A DNA stretch of 64,000 nucleotides, taken from Bacteriovoracaceae bacterium (GTDB lineage Bacteria; Bdellovibrionota; Bacteriovoracia; Bacteriovoracales; Bacteriovoracaceae). Location of the stretch: NCBI GenBank assembly GCA_947441615.1, contig CANEUH010000004.1:108143-172142 (forward strand), given 5' to 3'. The translations under genes were made by a program, and so were the position numbers. The notes beneath the pieces were generated by a model. The model did no database searches, had not been told where the DNA came from, and saw only the letters and a program-made list of their open reading frames with translations. Of the stretch, positions 18,752-28,019 are shown piece after piece (positions within the stretch are counted from its first letter, which is position 1; each line of letters opens with the position of its first letter).

Positions 18752-19282
18752 ATGCTAAGAGTTCCTACAAGTCGTAAACGCAAGAAGCCTGAGGAAAAAC
18801 TAAATCTTGTCCCAATTATGGACTCGGTTTTTATATTTATTTTCTTCCTTCTTATGTCGGCAAGCTTTTTAAAAATTTATGAAATTGGAAGTGATGTTCC
18901 TATCGTTTCAGATGCAGAACCACCTAAAGATCAGAAAGATCCCCTCGCTTTGACTCTCGTGGTTGATGTAAATGAAATTACACTTTCTCGAGGCATTCCC
19001 TCGAGACCGATTCAGACATTTAAAAGGCAAGCGGATGGAAGTTATAATTTCGAAGAACTTCACACTGTTTTAATCAATCTCAAAAAACAATATGTTGATG
19101 AAGACTCGATCATTTTTGAACCAGTTGGGGATCTTACATACGAGGAAATCGTTAAGATCATGGATGCTGTTCGAATGATTAATAAAACAGATGAAGCAAT
19201 CTTTAAAACCAATAAAGATGGAATTGATGAGAAGGTCAAAAACCTCTTCACTAAAATCATCTTTAGTAATTTAATGAGCTAG
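18752..19282 (+). CDS. TolR/ExbD-family stator subunit, AglQ/AglS-like (first copy)
   Basis: 176 residues with a short basic cytoplasmic start, one membrane helix carrying the conserved aspartate (LVPIMDSVFIFIFFLLM) and a periplasmic TolR-like domain (residues about 60-170). The aspartate should carry protons through the channel formed with the AglR-like protein. It starts 10 bases after that gene and ends six before the second copy. The periplasmic part is longer than in ExbD, as in Agl proteins. Confidence 0.85.
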   Translation: MLRVPTSRKRKKPEEKLNLVPIMDSVFIFIFFLLMSASFLKIYEIGSDVPIVSDAEPPKDQKDPLALTLVVDVNEITLSRGIPSRPIQTFKRQADGSYNFEELHTVLINLKKQYVDEDSIIFEPVGDLTYEEIVKIMDAVRMINKTDEAIFKTNKDGIDEKVKNLFTKIIFSNLMS

Positions 19283-19288
19283 GTTTAT

Positions 19289-19804
19289 ATGGCAAAGAGA
19301 GCTTCTCGATTTACTAGGCGTAAAAAAGAAACGGTTTTTGATATCGATATCACCTCTCTACTTGATATCTTAACGATTCTTCTCGTGTTTCTTCTTCAGA
19401 GTTACAACTCTTCTGGGGTTGTTATTAACGTTCCTAAAGGGATTGAACTCCCAAGATCGGCCTCGGAATCTCTGAATAGCTTTGGTGTGAACGTTCAGGT
19501 TTCTAAAACTCAGATTTGGGTTGATGACACCGAAGTTTTAAACTCCGAAAATACTGACCAGGGTGAAATGTTTGATGAAGGTGGAAGAAGAATTGTTCCG
19601 CTTTATAACGAGCTCGTAAAAATTAAAGAAACAATTAAAGCGTCAGAGAAACTTTCTCCAGATGCGAAAAAGTTCTCAGGGATTGCAAACCTCGTCGTGG
19701 ATAAGTCACTTAAGTATAATTATCTGAAAAGAGTGATGTATACTTGTGCCGCCGCAGGATACAAAGAATTTAAATTTGTCGTCATGACCAGTACTGGTAA
19801 TTAA
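19289..19804 (+). CDS. TolR/ExbD-family stator subunit, AglQ/AglS-like (second copy)
   Basis: 171 residues; basic N-terminus (ASRFTRRKKETVFDIDI), helix TSLLDILTILLVFLL with the key aspartate, then a periplasmic domain. Its sequence differs strongly from the first copy, so the two are old paralogs that probably form a heteromeric stator. Last gene of the three-gene operon, with a terminator immediately downstream. Confidence 0.85.
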   Translation: MAKRASRFTRRKKETVFDIDITSLLDILTILLVFLLQSYNSSGVVINVPKGIELPRSASESLNSFGVNVQVSKTQIWVDDTEVLNSENTDQGEMFDEGGRRIVPLYNELVKIKETIKASEKLSPDAKKFSGIANLVVDKSLKYNYLKRVMYTCAAAGYKEFKFVVMTSTGN

Positions 19805-19805
19805 A

Positions 19806-19840
19806 AAGGGGCTCTAGTGATCTGAGGCCCCTTCTTTTAT
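19806..19840 (+). terminator. Terminator between convergent genes
   Basis: AAGGGGC (19806-19812) pairs with GCCCCTT (19827-19833) and is followed by CTTTTATTTATT. It closes the agl-like operon; with an A-run in front it can also work for the minus-strand cysteine-repeat gene ending at 19841. Confidence 0.8.
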
Positions 19841-20401
19841 TTATTCTTTATAGTCATTTGTTCGGAAGGCTTTTAGATTGGCCTCCTTAACAAGATCTTG
19901 AATCAAGTCCTTATTCATAAACATCTCGCGATTTAAACGCTGCTGACCTCTGCAAAGTTCAATCGCTTCATCTTTAGAATAAGGTCCGCGGTAAGCATCT
20001 AAAGCACACTGGGCGGTACGAGAACTTGCTCTATTATTTGAACACAATCTCAGAGATTCCTCTTTTGTAAATGGCCCACTGTAGGCAAGCTCAAAGCAAT
20101 CAATTGGGCCTTCCGATTTTGCTCTTATACACATCCTTATCGCTTCCTCTTTTGTAAATGAACCACGATAGGCGCGTAGAGCACATCTAGCGGGCATATC
20201 ATCGTAAGCTCCTTGGCATAATTGCTGAGCTTCATCTCGACTGAATGGACCTGAGTAAGCGAGATTAATGCAATCAATTCTAGTTCCACCATTGTTATTC
20301 AAAGGAGTACAGGAATGCTTAATTCCATTCACTTCGATGATAATAGGTTTAGAGAAAACATTAAGAGAAAACATAAAGAGAATTAGGATTAATAATTTCA
20401 A
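19841..20401 (-). CDS. Exported protein with four tandem cysteine repeats
   Basis: 186 residues from a TTG at 20401. This start has GAGGTG five bases upstream and gives a clean signal peptide (MKLLILILFMFSLNVFS); an ATG at 20416 lacks any Shine-Dalgarno. The mature protein consists mainly of four repeats of about 30 residues, each of the form C, four residues or so, AY.GPF.K.EA..LC (copies AYSGPFSRDEAQQLC, AYRGSFTKEEAIRMC, AYSGPFTKEESLRLC, AYRGPYSKDEAIELC), then a charged helical tail. Each repeat has one cysteine at each end, suggesting a disulfide-stapled helical solenoid. Family not recognised; it lies between the agl- and glt-like operons. Confidence 0.75.
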   Translation of the reverse strand: MKLLILILFMFSLNVFSKPIIIEVNGIKHSCTPLNNNGGTRIDCINLAYSGPFSRDEAQQLCQGAYDDMPARCALRAYRGSFTKEEAIRMCIRAKSEGPIDCFELAYSGPFTKEESLRLCSNNRASSRTAQCALDAYRGPYSKDEAIELCRGQQRLNREMFMNKDLIQDLVKEANLKAFRTNDYKE

Positions 20402-20489
20402 TTGGCACCTCACCATGAATTTTTTTAAGAATAAAATATCAAGTAAGACCTTACACTACCCAATGCAAGGTGCATTTTGACCACAAATA

Positions 20490-20517
20490 AAAAAGCCGCT
20501 TTTGAAGCGGCTTTTTT
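20490..20517 (-). terminator. Terminator of the glt-like operon
   Basis: Perfect stem AAGCCGCTT (20493-20501) and AAGCGGCTT (20505-20513), loop of three, with T-runs on both strands. It lies 30 bases after the stop of the FHA-domain gene and can act in both directions. Confidence 0.9.
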
Positions 20518-20546
20518 ACTTAGTTACTTTTTTTAAGTGACTAAAT

Positions 20547-22589
20547 TTAAATCTTTTTAGGTTGAAAATTCATCGGCTGCTTAACTTCAACTGTTCCCCC
20601 ACCTAACGGTTCAGGGAATGTGATCCCCCTAAGGACGTTGATCACACACCCACTCACATCACGCGGAAGTGGTGTGGATCCATCAAGTCCCGCCTTTGAA
20701 ACGTGACCAGAAGAACCAATGACAAAATTTAATCTTATGGTTCCATTAATCTCAGAACCTTTTGTTTCTAATTCTCTTTGATAACAACTTCTAAACTGTG
20801 GAAGAAATTCCATTAAGCGTCTTCTAATGACATCTGGATCCATAGAACCTAGGACAACTGTTTCTGATGGAATTCCTGCTGTATAAATCGCTCGCTTGGC
20901 AGAAAGCCCTTCCGCTCCCTTTGATTCTCCAAGAACACCAGTTGTTGCTCCCACTAAGCTTCCCTGATTAGTTGCAATGTCCGCCGTTTTAATTTGCCCA
21001 GTTCCAGTACTAACACCGGATACACTTCCAACAAATTCACCACCACCACCGGAGAAAGTTTTAGTTTGAACGCCAGAAAGAGAACCACCCTTAGCGACTA
21101 ATGAACTGATAGAACTTTTAAAATCTACTGATTTATAAACTTCAACATGCCCCATGGTTTTTGCTTCAAATTGAGATTGAGGTGGAGCAGTTTTCGCTGT
21201 AGGCATTTGTGTCGGAGACTTCGTATTTGTCTTAGATTTTGCCACAGGAGAAGTGACCACTTTTTCCGTAGGTTTAGTGATAGGCTGAGTTCCCTGTTTT
21301 ACAACCTTTTTAAAATCGGCTGTCTTCTTCCCAGGATCCGGTTTATTATTTTGAACTTTCGTTTCAACCACATCTGGCTTTTTGACGTCTGGTTGTTTCT
21401 CTACTACAGGTTTCTTTTCCACAGCAATTTTATCAGGCGCCTTTTGAGCAACCTTTGGTGCATTTTCAGTTTTCTCCACTAAAGGATTTTCTGAAACAGT
21501 AAGTTTCTGTTTATAGAGAATTGTCGCTAGTCTTTCAGGCGCAAGCTCATCTTTTCTATCATCCTCAGGCACCTCGATAACATTGAGACTTAATGAAAAT
21601 AAAGTCACAAAGAACAAGAAAAGAAAAAGATACTTTCTAAATTCTGGATCACGCTTCAGGATTGGTGCATGGGCCACCTTTGGAGGTGACTGAACATGAC
21701 GAACAAAAATCTGTATATCACCTTTTTGTAATCTTAATAAATCCTGACCTCTTAGTTCTACATCCGTTCCTACATGGCCAGAATCTTTTTTCTTATCACT
21801 TAATAAAAAGACTCCAAAACCAGGAAGTGTATGGACGATGGCGGTATCAGAGTAAACCTGCACAAATGGGAATTTTTCTGATTTTCCAAAATAAGGAAAC
21901 TCTAGTTCCGATTTACTACTCCAGACGCCCGAAATTGAATAAGAGGACTTAGATTCCGGTAAATAATCGACGCTGAAAACTTGTTCTTTAAAAAGAATTA
22001 TGACTTCCACTGCCTGTTTGGAGGCTTCATATTTAAAGATGGGATAGAGTTCTTGTTTGTCTTCAAATATATATTCACTAAATTCGGCCTTAGGATCAGA
22101 GGCCAATGGATAAATAATTGATGGTACTTCAGATGTGACAGTAGGAGCAGTCTTTGGCAGCGCCTTTGGTGTTGATGGTAACTCAGGGGGCAACGCTTGA
22201 GACAACTTCACTGATGCTTCGCCCTTAGATGGCTCAAGAGTATCTAAAACTGGTGGTAGTGTTTCAGTTGGGGAGTAGATCACAAATTCAAACTCAATAT
22301 CGGCAAGCCTAAAGGTATCGCCAATATGAAGTTCTTTAACCACCACTTTATCATCATTAACATAAGTCCCATTAGTGGAATTCATGTCATAAATGATCGC
22401 CCGGTCATCGAATATTTCCATGACTGCATGGACAGCAGAAACAGAATCATGATTAACCATCAAATCACAACTTTCTGTTCTACCAAGAAGGAGTCGTCCT
22501 TTACTAAAGACTCCACCCTTCGATTTTGGTTGAGAACCAGTAGGTTTAAGCTCAAACATCTTTTGGCGCTTACTTTTTTCTAATTCCAC
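20547..22589 (-). CDS. FHA-domain gliding protein with AgmX/PglI C-terminal domain, GltG/GltJ-like
   Basis: 680 residues from a GTG with AGGGGA five bases upstream. An FHA domain (about 25-110: GRLLLGRTESCDLMV, SAVHAVMEIF, STNGTYVNDDK) would bind phosphothreonine in the cytoplasm. A second cytoplasmic region follows, then one membrane helix (YLFLFLFFVTLFSLSLNVI, about 320-340), a lysine/proline-rich periplasmic linker and the TonB-like AgmX/PglI tail (PQFRSCYQRELE, GTIRLNFVIGSSGHV, VSGCVINVLRGITFPEP). This layout matches the inner-membrane Glt proteins that link the motor to the periplasm. Last gene of the six-gene operon. Confidence 0.85.
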   Translation of the reverse strand: MELEKSKRQKMFELKPTGSQPKSKGGVFSKGRLLLGRTESCDLMVNHDSVSAVHAVMEIFDDRAIIYDMNSTNGTYVNDDKVVVKELHIGDTFRLADIEFEFVIYSPTETLPPVLDTLEPSKGEASVKLSQALPPELPSTPKALPKTAPTVTSEVPSIIYPLASDPKAEFSEYIFEDKQELYPIFKYEASKQAVEVIILFKEQVFSVDYLPESKSSYSISGVWSSKSELEFPYFGKSEKFPFVQVYSDTAIVHTLPGFGVFLLSDKKKDSGHVGTDVELRGQDLLRLQKGDIQIFVRHVQSPPKVAHAPILKRDPEFRKYLFLFLFFVTLFSLSLNVIEVPEDDRKDELAPERLATILYKQKLTVSENPLVEKTENAPKVAQKAPDKIAVEKKPVVEKQPDVKKPDVVETKVQNNKPDPGKKTADFKKVVKQGTQPITKPTEKVVTSPVAKSKTNTKSPTQMPTAKTAPPQSQFEAKTMGHVEVYKSVDFKSSISSLVAKGGSLSGVQTKTFSGGGGEFVGSVSGVSTGTGQIKTADIATNQGSLVGATTGVLGESKGAEGLSAKRAIYTAGIPSETVVLGSMDPDVIRRRLMEFLPQFRSCYQRELETKGSEINGTIRLNFVIGSSGHVSKAGLDGSTPLPRDVSGCVINVLRGITFPEPLGGGTVEVKQPMNFQPKKI

Positions 22590-22598
22590 AAAGATCCC

Positions 22599-22850
22599 CT
22601 AGCGAATGCCATCAATGGCCTTCTTCATTTCTTTATTAAAACTTTTTCTTTCAGGTAATTTATTCTTAAATTCTTTTCGTAATCTTGGTGAAATAGAAAT
22701 ATCACCGGGAGAACCGGCTTCACCCTCAACTCCAATTTCATCAAAATCAAATTTTTCAAATTTCTTATATTCATATCGAATATTCGGCTTTGGTTCCTGT
22801 GCCAGAGTTAAAATTGGAATAAAGAGAAGGACAATAGCAAAAGTTTTCAT
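22599..22850 (-). CDS. Small exported protein of the gliding operon
   Basis: 83 residues with signal peptide (MKTFAIVLLFIPILTLAQ) and a charged mature part (FDEIGVEGEAGSPGDISISP, then basic). No family recognised. It overlaps the upstream TPR lipoprotein gene by four bases and ends nine before the FHA gene, so it is embedded in the glt-like operon and its product is probably a periplasmic part of the same machine. Confidence 0.7.
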   Translation of the reverse strand: MKTFAIVLLFIPILTLAQEPKPNIRYEYKKFEKFDFDEIGVEGEAGSPGDISISPRLRKEFKNKLPERKSFNKEMKKAIDGIR

Positions 22851-23740
22851 TCTGCTTCTCCAAGTTGAGCTTTAATGCTCTTGAGATAATTTTTTAATTT
22901 AGCTGTCTTTGGTGCTTCAATGGATTCAAGCACTTTAAGTGCTTCTTTTTTCTTACCTAGTTTGTTCAGGGCAAGTGAAAGATTTAGACCAATCTCTGCC
23001 CTCTTCCATTCTTTTTGAGGTATTGCCTGATAAAAACTAAGTGATCTCGTGAAATCTGAAAGGAGGAAATGACTTGTCCCTACTGCATTTAAAAGATCAA
23101 CATCCTTTGGTGATTCATTTAACAAACTTTGAAATATAGGAAGCGCCAAATCTGTTAACCCATAAGTTAAGTAAAGTCTTGCGAGATTATAACGAGGTGT
23201 TTTAGAAAAACGAGACTGCTTATTTGCTCTCTCAAACGCAATGAGGGCTTTTTGATCTTGTCCTTGACGAGAATACATAACCCCTATGTTATTTAGAGCG
23301 GGAACATAGTTTGGTCCGACTTCGAGAGCTTTATTGTAAAAGAGCAAAGCTTTTCTGTGTGAACCAGAGTTTAAGTGACAATTCGCAACCTGATTCCAAT
23401 ACGCCGGAATTTTTTGGTACCGATTGTAATGAACTGAAGCTAACTGAAAGGCTTCTTTAAAATCACCTTGTGTACACTTGAGAGAAATATCCAAAAGAAC
23501 ATCATCAGTCATTTTTAGATTTGAAATCTCATTTTTCGTATATCTATCAAGAGTTTCATCCTGTAGCGCTGGATTTAAACTGGCAACACCAGTTTTATAA
23601 AAGTCAGGCACTTGTGAAGAAAGAAGAGGTTTTTCTCTCTTGAATTGATTATTCGAAACCTTATCAGCGCTCTTCGTAGGCGATTTGTTAGTTGTCGTTG
23701 AACAGGCAGCTAGAAAAATAAGTGGAAGTAAAAATTTCAT
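22847..23740 (-). CDS. TPR lipoprotein, GltE/AglT-like
   Basis: 297 residues. Signal peptide with a good lipobox (LAAC, cysteine 13). From about residue 85 the sequence is a run of tetratricopeptide repeats (NCHLNSGSHRKALLFYNKAL, NNIGVMYSRQGQDQKALIAF, RLYLTYGLTDLALPIFQSLL). AglT/GltE of Myxococcus is likewise a TPR lipoprotein in the periplasmic part of the gliding complex. Overlaps its neighbours by four bases on both sides. The exact Glt letter is by analogy. Confidence 0.8.
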   Translation of the reverse strand: MKFLLPLIFLAACSTTTNKSPTKSADKVSNNQFKREKPLLSSQVPDFYKTGVASLNPALQDETLDRYTKNEISNLKMTDDVLLDISLKCTQGDFKEAFQLASVHYNRYQKIPAYWNQVANCHLNSGSHRKALLFYNKALEVGPNYVPALNNIGVMYSRQGQDQKALIAFERANKQSRFSKTPRYNLARLYLTYGLTDLALPIFQSLLNESPKDVDLLNAVGTSHFLLSDFTRSLSFYQAIPQKEWKRAEIGLNLSLALNKLGKKKEALKVLESIEAPKTAKLKNYLKSIKAQLGEAE

Positions 23741-26601
23741 CGACGACCTCCCCTATCCATAAGGACTGCTTCTTTTTCAGTAACAAACCTCTTGAGTTTT
23801 TCGTTATCAGGGAAGAGAACTGAGTAATTCGTAAGGGATAAAATCTTATTATCAAGAATCAGTTTTTTAATTTCATTTCGCTGTTTTTGCGCATTTAATA
23901 GTATTGGTCCATGAACTTCCGCCATCGCTTTTCTAAAACTTTCAACATATTCAGGAGCTTTACCCTCTGGAGTAAAATTTTTTAGTCCCTTGCCAAAAGT
24001 TTCATATGATTCAATGACAATTTTATAGGCCTCAACAATTCCCTTCCCGGATCCAATCTTTTGAATGGAATTAACTTCAGAGGTCATTTGATCCAAAATT
24101 TGAAGTTTATTTTTAACTGTATTATTAAAAATGTCTTCTGGGAAAGTTAGGCCAATTTGATCTAACTTTTGTTTTTTATCAAGAACACTCACTAGCATTC
24201 TCTCGGCGATGAGATCTAAAGCTTCAACCGGTATATCTAATTTCTGTGATTTAGATTGCTGGTAAAATCTATTTTGCTTCTCACTAATTTGCTTTGCTTC
24301 ATCTGAATTTCCAATGCTAACAAATTCTTTTCTCAAATCTTCATAAGGTCTGATGAGTAATGGAGCATTCTTTGAATTTAACTCAAGTTCTTTTAGTATT
24401 TGCTCATAAGAATCCCATCGCTTAAGTTTTGCCAAATCTTTTACTAGTTCGAAAGAAACTTCAGAGATAGTGGCATCAGGAATGGAGCAGTTTCTCCCGA
24501 CATTTTTAACTTCGATGGCCTTATCAATATCTCCATTGGCAAGTGCAATAAAGACTGCATTTTTAAAAGCGACAACCTTATTTGATGAATTCTCCTTGCA
24601 GAGTTTATCAAGCATTTTGTGGGACATATCAGAAGACTGAGAAAACTGCTGTCTTAAAAATAATCCGGCAGCAATACTTAAAAAGGAATCTGAAAATTTG
24701 ACAACATCAATAACTTCCATGTCTTTAAGCGCTGTTAAAGACCATTGATAGCTTAGATTTGTATCTCCAAGTTCAAAATAAAGAGCCGCCATATTATAGG
24801 CAGCATTTACTTTTGCTTTCGGTGTACTTTCTGTGGATTCATAGATTTGAGCGTATCCTTTAAGAGCTACCGCTTTATCACCTTTCTCTAGAGACTGCTG
24901 AACACCCTCAATTTGGATCTTCGTCATTAAACTTCTAAGAGCACTAGCATACTTCCCAGAAACTTTAAATTCTCCGGAATTGATTTTTTTTACATATGAC
25001 TTTACTGTTACATAATCTTTTTTCGAGCGATAATGCTCCATTACTTTGGCAAGCATTCCCTCTTGAGTCTTATAGTCTTTTGGGAAATTAGACGCAAAAC
25101 TCGTCATTGTCTTTTCAGCACCTGAAATATCACCCGCATCAAATTGCGCATTAAATAGTTTCACATAAATAGTGGATGCACGATCTGACATCGAATCAAC
25201 CATAAGATATCGTGAATAGACCGGAATGTATGACTTTTCAGCTGTCGATTTACTTAATGTGTCCTGGCCAAGTGAGGAGAGCATCCCCTCAGTACTTTGA
25301 GAGATGATCTTTTTTTCATTGTTAGACTTTGCTGCATCGAAAGCTTCTATGTATAAACCAAGTGATTTTGAAAAATCGTTGGCGGCATAGGCAGTTTCCG
25401 CTTGGAAAAATATTTTCTCAGCTTTTTGGGCCGGAGACAAAAGAGTGGCAAGTTGAAAATACGAAATCGCCTCTTGGGCCTTTTGTGTTTTAACTTTTGG
25501 AACATTTTTATAAATATCAGCTGCAACGGCTTTTTGAAGTTCAGCCGCTTTTTTGTTCACTTGAAAATTAAGTTTATCAAACTGAGACTTCTCTAGTGGA
25601 GATTTTTGATGAAAAGAAACTAACTCTTTTGAGGCAGATAAATGTTCTGAGTTTTTATTGTATTTGTCAAAAAGTGCTAATTCAGCGAGGAGGATTTCGA
25701 TTTTTCTAGAACGATCTTTTTCAATTCCCTTCACTTTTTCAAGTAACTTTTCTGCCTGATCGAATCGACCTTGGGCAGTAATCGTGTTGGCAATTTTTAT
25801 AAATTGATCTGTATAATTTAACCCCTGTCCCTCAAAAAACTTAATTGCATCATTGAGCCTATTTGCGTCGACGTAAAAAATCCCGATATCTCGTTCGACT
25901 TGAGATCTCATATCGATATATTTTCCACCGCTTTTTTTATGTACTTCTAGCATGAGGGATATTGCACGATCATAGTTTTTCATTCGATAATGAGACCACG
26001 CCAGATTAAAAGCATCTTTTGTCCACCATTTATCAGAACCATTTAATGTTGATTCATATAATGGAATGGCGTCTTTATACTTTTTTTCATTGAAGTAAAA
26101 ATCAGCTAGAGCAAGTTTAGACTTTCCTAAGATTTTTGGATCTTTTGACAAGCCAGAGGATAATTTAAAATACCTCATCGCCTCTTGATTGTTGCCAAGT
26201 TCTTTATAATTATAGGCTAGGATGTAATAGACATCGCCAATAGATGAGTAATTCTTAAACTTTTTCACAACTTTTAGGGCCGCTTCATTTGCTGCTTCGA
26301 AATATTTATTTGAGTTTCGAAAGTAGTCATTTTTATTTAGACTCACTCTCTGTTCTACAGGAATAGATAAATACTGCTCGTTTTCCACTTCACGAAATAA
26401 TCGTGCTTTTTCAAGATTTAATTCGGAAACTCTTAATAGTGTATCTGGATTTTTATAATCCTGTTGGCGGGACAATCGAGAAACTTCAGACAATTCTTCA
26501 TCCACGATGGAGAGAATTTTTTTGCGTCTATCATCAAGAGTTAGTTTTGCTGCGATGACAGATTCTGCCAGAATAATAAAGAGGAGGAGAAATTTTAACA
26601 T
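23737..26601 (-). CDS. Large periplasmic TPR protein, GltD/AgnA-like
   Basis: 954 residues with a signal peptide (LLLFIILAESVIA) and many degenerate tetratricopeptide repeats over the first ~700 residues (YFKLSSGLSKDPKILGKSKL, AFNLAWSHYRMKNYDRAISL, AAYNMAALYFELGDTN and others). The C-terminal 200 residues look helical without clear repeats. Size and operon position match AgnA/GltD of the Myxococcus gliding machine. It overlaps the gene before it by seven bases. Confidence 0.8.
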   Translation of the reverse strand: MLKFLLLFIILAESVIAAKLTLDDRRKKILSIVDEELSEVSRLSRQQDYKNPDTLLRVSELNLEKARLFREVENEQYLSIPVEQRVSLNKNDYFRNSNKYFEAANEAALKVVKKFKNYSSIGDVYYILAYNYKELGNNQEAMRYFKLSSGLSKDPKILGKSKLALADFYFNEKKYKDAIPLYESTLNGSDKWWTKDAFNLAWSHYRMKNYDRAISLMLEVHKKSGGKYIDMRSQVERDIGIFYVDANRLNDAIKFFEGQGLNYTDQFIKIANTITAQGRFDQAEKLLEKVKGIEKDRSRKIEILLAELALFDKYNKNSEHLSASKELVSFHQKSPLEKSQFDKLNFQVNKKAAELQKAVAADIYKNVPKVKTQKAQEAISYFQLATLLSPAQKAEKIFFQAETAYAANDFSKSLGLYIEAFDAAKSNNEKKIISQSTEGMLSSLGQDTLSKSTAEKSYIPVYSRYLMVDSMSDRASTIYVKLFNAQFDAGDISGAEKTMTSFASNFPKDYKTQEGMLAKVMEHYRSKKDYVTVKSYVKKINSGEFKVSGKYASALRSLMTKIQIEGVQQSLEKGDKAVALKGYAQIYESTESTPKAKVNAAYNMAALYFELGDTNLSYQWSLTALKDMEVIDVVKFSDSFLSIAAGLFLRQQFSQSSDMSHKMLDKLCKENSSNKVVAFKNAVFIALANGDIDKAIEVKNVGRNCSIPDATISEVSFELVKDLAKLKRWDSYEQILKELELNSKNAPLLIRPYEDLRKEFVSIGNSDEAKQISEKQNRFYQQSKSQKLDIPVEALDLIAERMLVSVLDKKQKLDQIGLTFPEDIFNNTVKNKLQILDQMTSEVNSIQKIGSGKGIVEAYKIVIESYETFGKGLKNFTPEGKAPEYVESFRKAMAEVHGPILLNAQKQRNEIKKLILDNKILSLTNYSVLFPDNEKLKRFVTEKEAVLMDRGGRR

Positions 26602-28004
26602 TCAGACCCCAGTGCAAAAACGTAGTCTCCGAGCTCATCTGCCCAGAATTCACCATTAAATGTCCAGAAATATTGTTTATCATTTCTTTCAATATATTTT
26701 ACATCGCCACGTTTTCCACTTTGGTCCACGTCTGTTTGGTAAAGACGCTCTTTTCTTTGAGCGAGTACTTCTAGTTTTATGTAACTCATGCCCTGGAATG
26801 CCGAGTAAAGTTCGGCATATTTTGAAAGAAGCCCGGCCCTAACGAAGGCGCCAATTGTCGATCTATACTCGTCCACGACTGTTTTAACGTTCCTTTCTAA
26901 GATCCCATTGGTCTTTGAATTGGAATTCTTACTGAGTTTATTGTACTCACCCATTGCCATAAGAAGAGCACTTTTCATTTCGATGAAGGCTGCCTCCTTT
27001 CGGATTGATTTCAGAATTTGATCGACCACAGGAAGTGGAGCTGAACGGTTTTCTTCATGATCAGCAATCAAACTATAAAAATAGCGATAATCTTTACCTC
27101 GGCCAATCAGAAATGAGCGTAAATCACGTGATGGGTTTAGAAGTTTTGAATAAAAATCATCGACTGTCTTTTTAGCGTCATCGTAGAGACACATTTTCAT
27201 GAAAGTTAGCGCTTTCAGCACTTCAACTTCAGGTTTGAAGACAAAATCAAAGATAGGAGCTTTATAAGAAACTAGTTTACCAAGGGTGCGATTATAATTT
27301 TTCATATAATAACTTGTCCACGCCTCTTCAAATAGGATCTCTGGCCAGACAAAAGAATCTTTTGAGATATCGAGATAACCAAGATCAGCTTTTTTATAAT
27401 CTTCCGTTGCGAAGTGAACTCTTGCGATCCCTGCGATACAAAAATCTCGATTCGTTTGAAGCTGATTTTTCATAGCAAGAGATTCAACTCTATTAATTCT
27501 TCTTTCTGAAGCCCTTACACAGTCTTTAAATTGAGTCTCTGCCTCTCGGTGATTATTTAAAGCTGAGTGAATAGTCGCCTTTAGGTTTGCAACGAATGGA
27601 TATGAAGCATGATCCCCAGGGATATTATTGAGTTCGTTTAGGGCATCTTGATTTTGCCCTTTTTTAAATAATCTTTTCGCCAATATATAGCGAACATTAC
27701 TAGAGCGAGATTTCTTTAAGACTTCAAATGGAAGAGATTCAAAAGGACGAACCCCTGTGTGGTAAAGCATGGTATCGAGTACTGAGTCCATTTCACCATC
27801 AAGAGAACGGTCATTTTTTACAATATAGTCCTTCATCATAGGAAGTGTCGAAAAGTAATATCCAGATTTTACTAAATCAATGATGGTGCGACGACTTCCG
27901 CCGACAGAAGCAATATCACGTCCAGTGCTCTGATCAACCTGATCTAAAGCAGCGTTAGCGATAGGCAAAGAGAGAACTGTTAGAAAAAATATTTTTGAGA
28001 ACAT
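26595..28004 (-). CDS. Periplasmic TPR-like gliding protein
   Basis: 469 residues, signal peptide ending ANA, then helical repeats of TPR type (RLFKKGQNQDALNELNNIP, ATIHSALNNHREAETQFKDC, FEEAWTSYYMKNYNRTLGKL). The C-terminal quarter ends in an aromatic segment (QYFWTFNGEFWADELGDYVF) that may dock to a partner. Similar proteins accompany AgnA-like proteins in delta-type bacteria. It starts 15 bases after the barrel gene. No individual Glt name can be given. Confidence 0.75.
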   Translation of the reverse strand: MFSKIFFLTVLSLPIANAALDQVDQSTGRDIASVGGSRRTIIDLVKSGYYFSTLPMMKDYIVKNDRSLDGEMDSVLDTMLYHTGVRPFESLPFEVLKKSRSSNVRYILAKRLFKKGQNQDALNELNNIPGDHASYPFVANLKATIHSALNNHREAETQFKDCVRASERRINRVESLAMKNQLQTNRDFCIAGIARVHFATEDYKKADLGYLDISKDSFVWPEILFEEAWTSYYMKNYNRTLGKLVSYKAPIFDFVFKPEVEVLKALTFMKMCLYDDAKKTVDDFYSKLLNPSRDLRSFLIGRGKDYRYFYSLIADHEENRSAPLPVVDQILKSIRKEAAFIEMKSALLMAMGEYNKLSKNSNSKTNGILERNVKTVVDEYRSTIGAFVRAGLLSKYAELYSAFQGMSYIKLEVLAQRKERLYQTDVDQSGKRGDVKYIERNDKQYFWTFNGEFWADELGDYVFALGSEC

Positions 28005-28019
28005 CCTTGTTCCCCTTTT

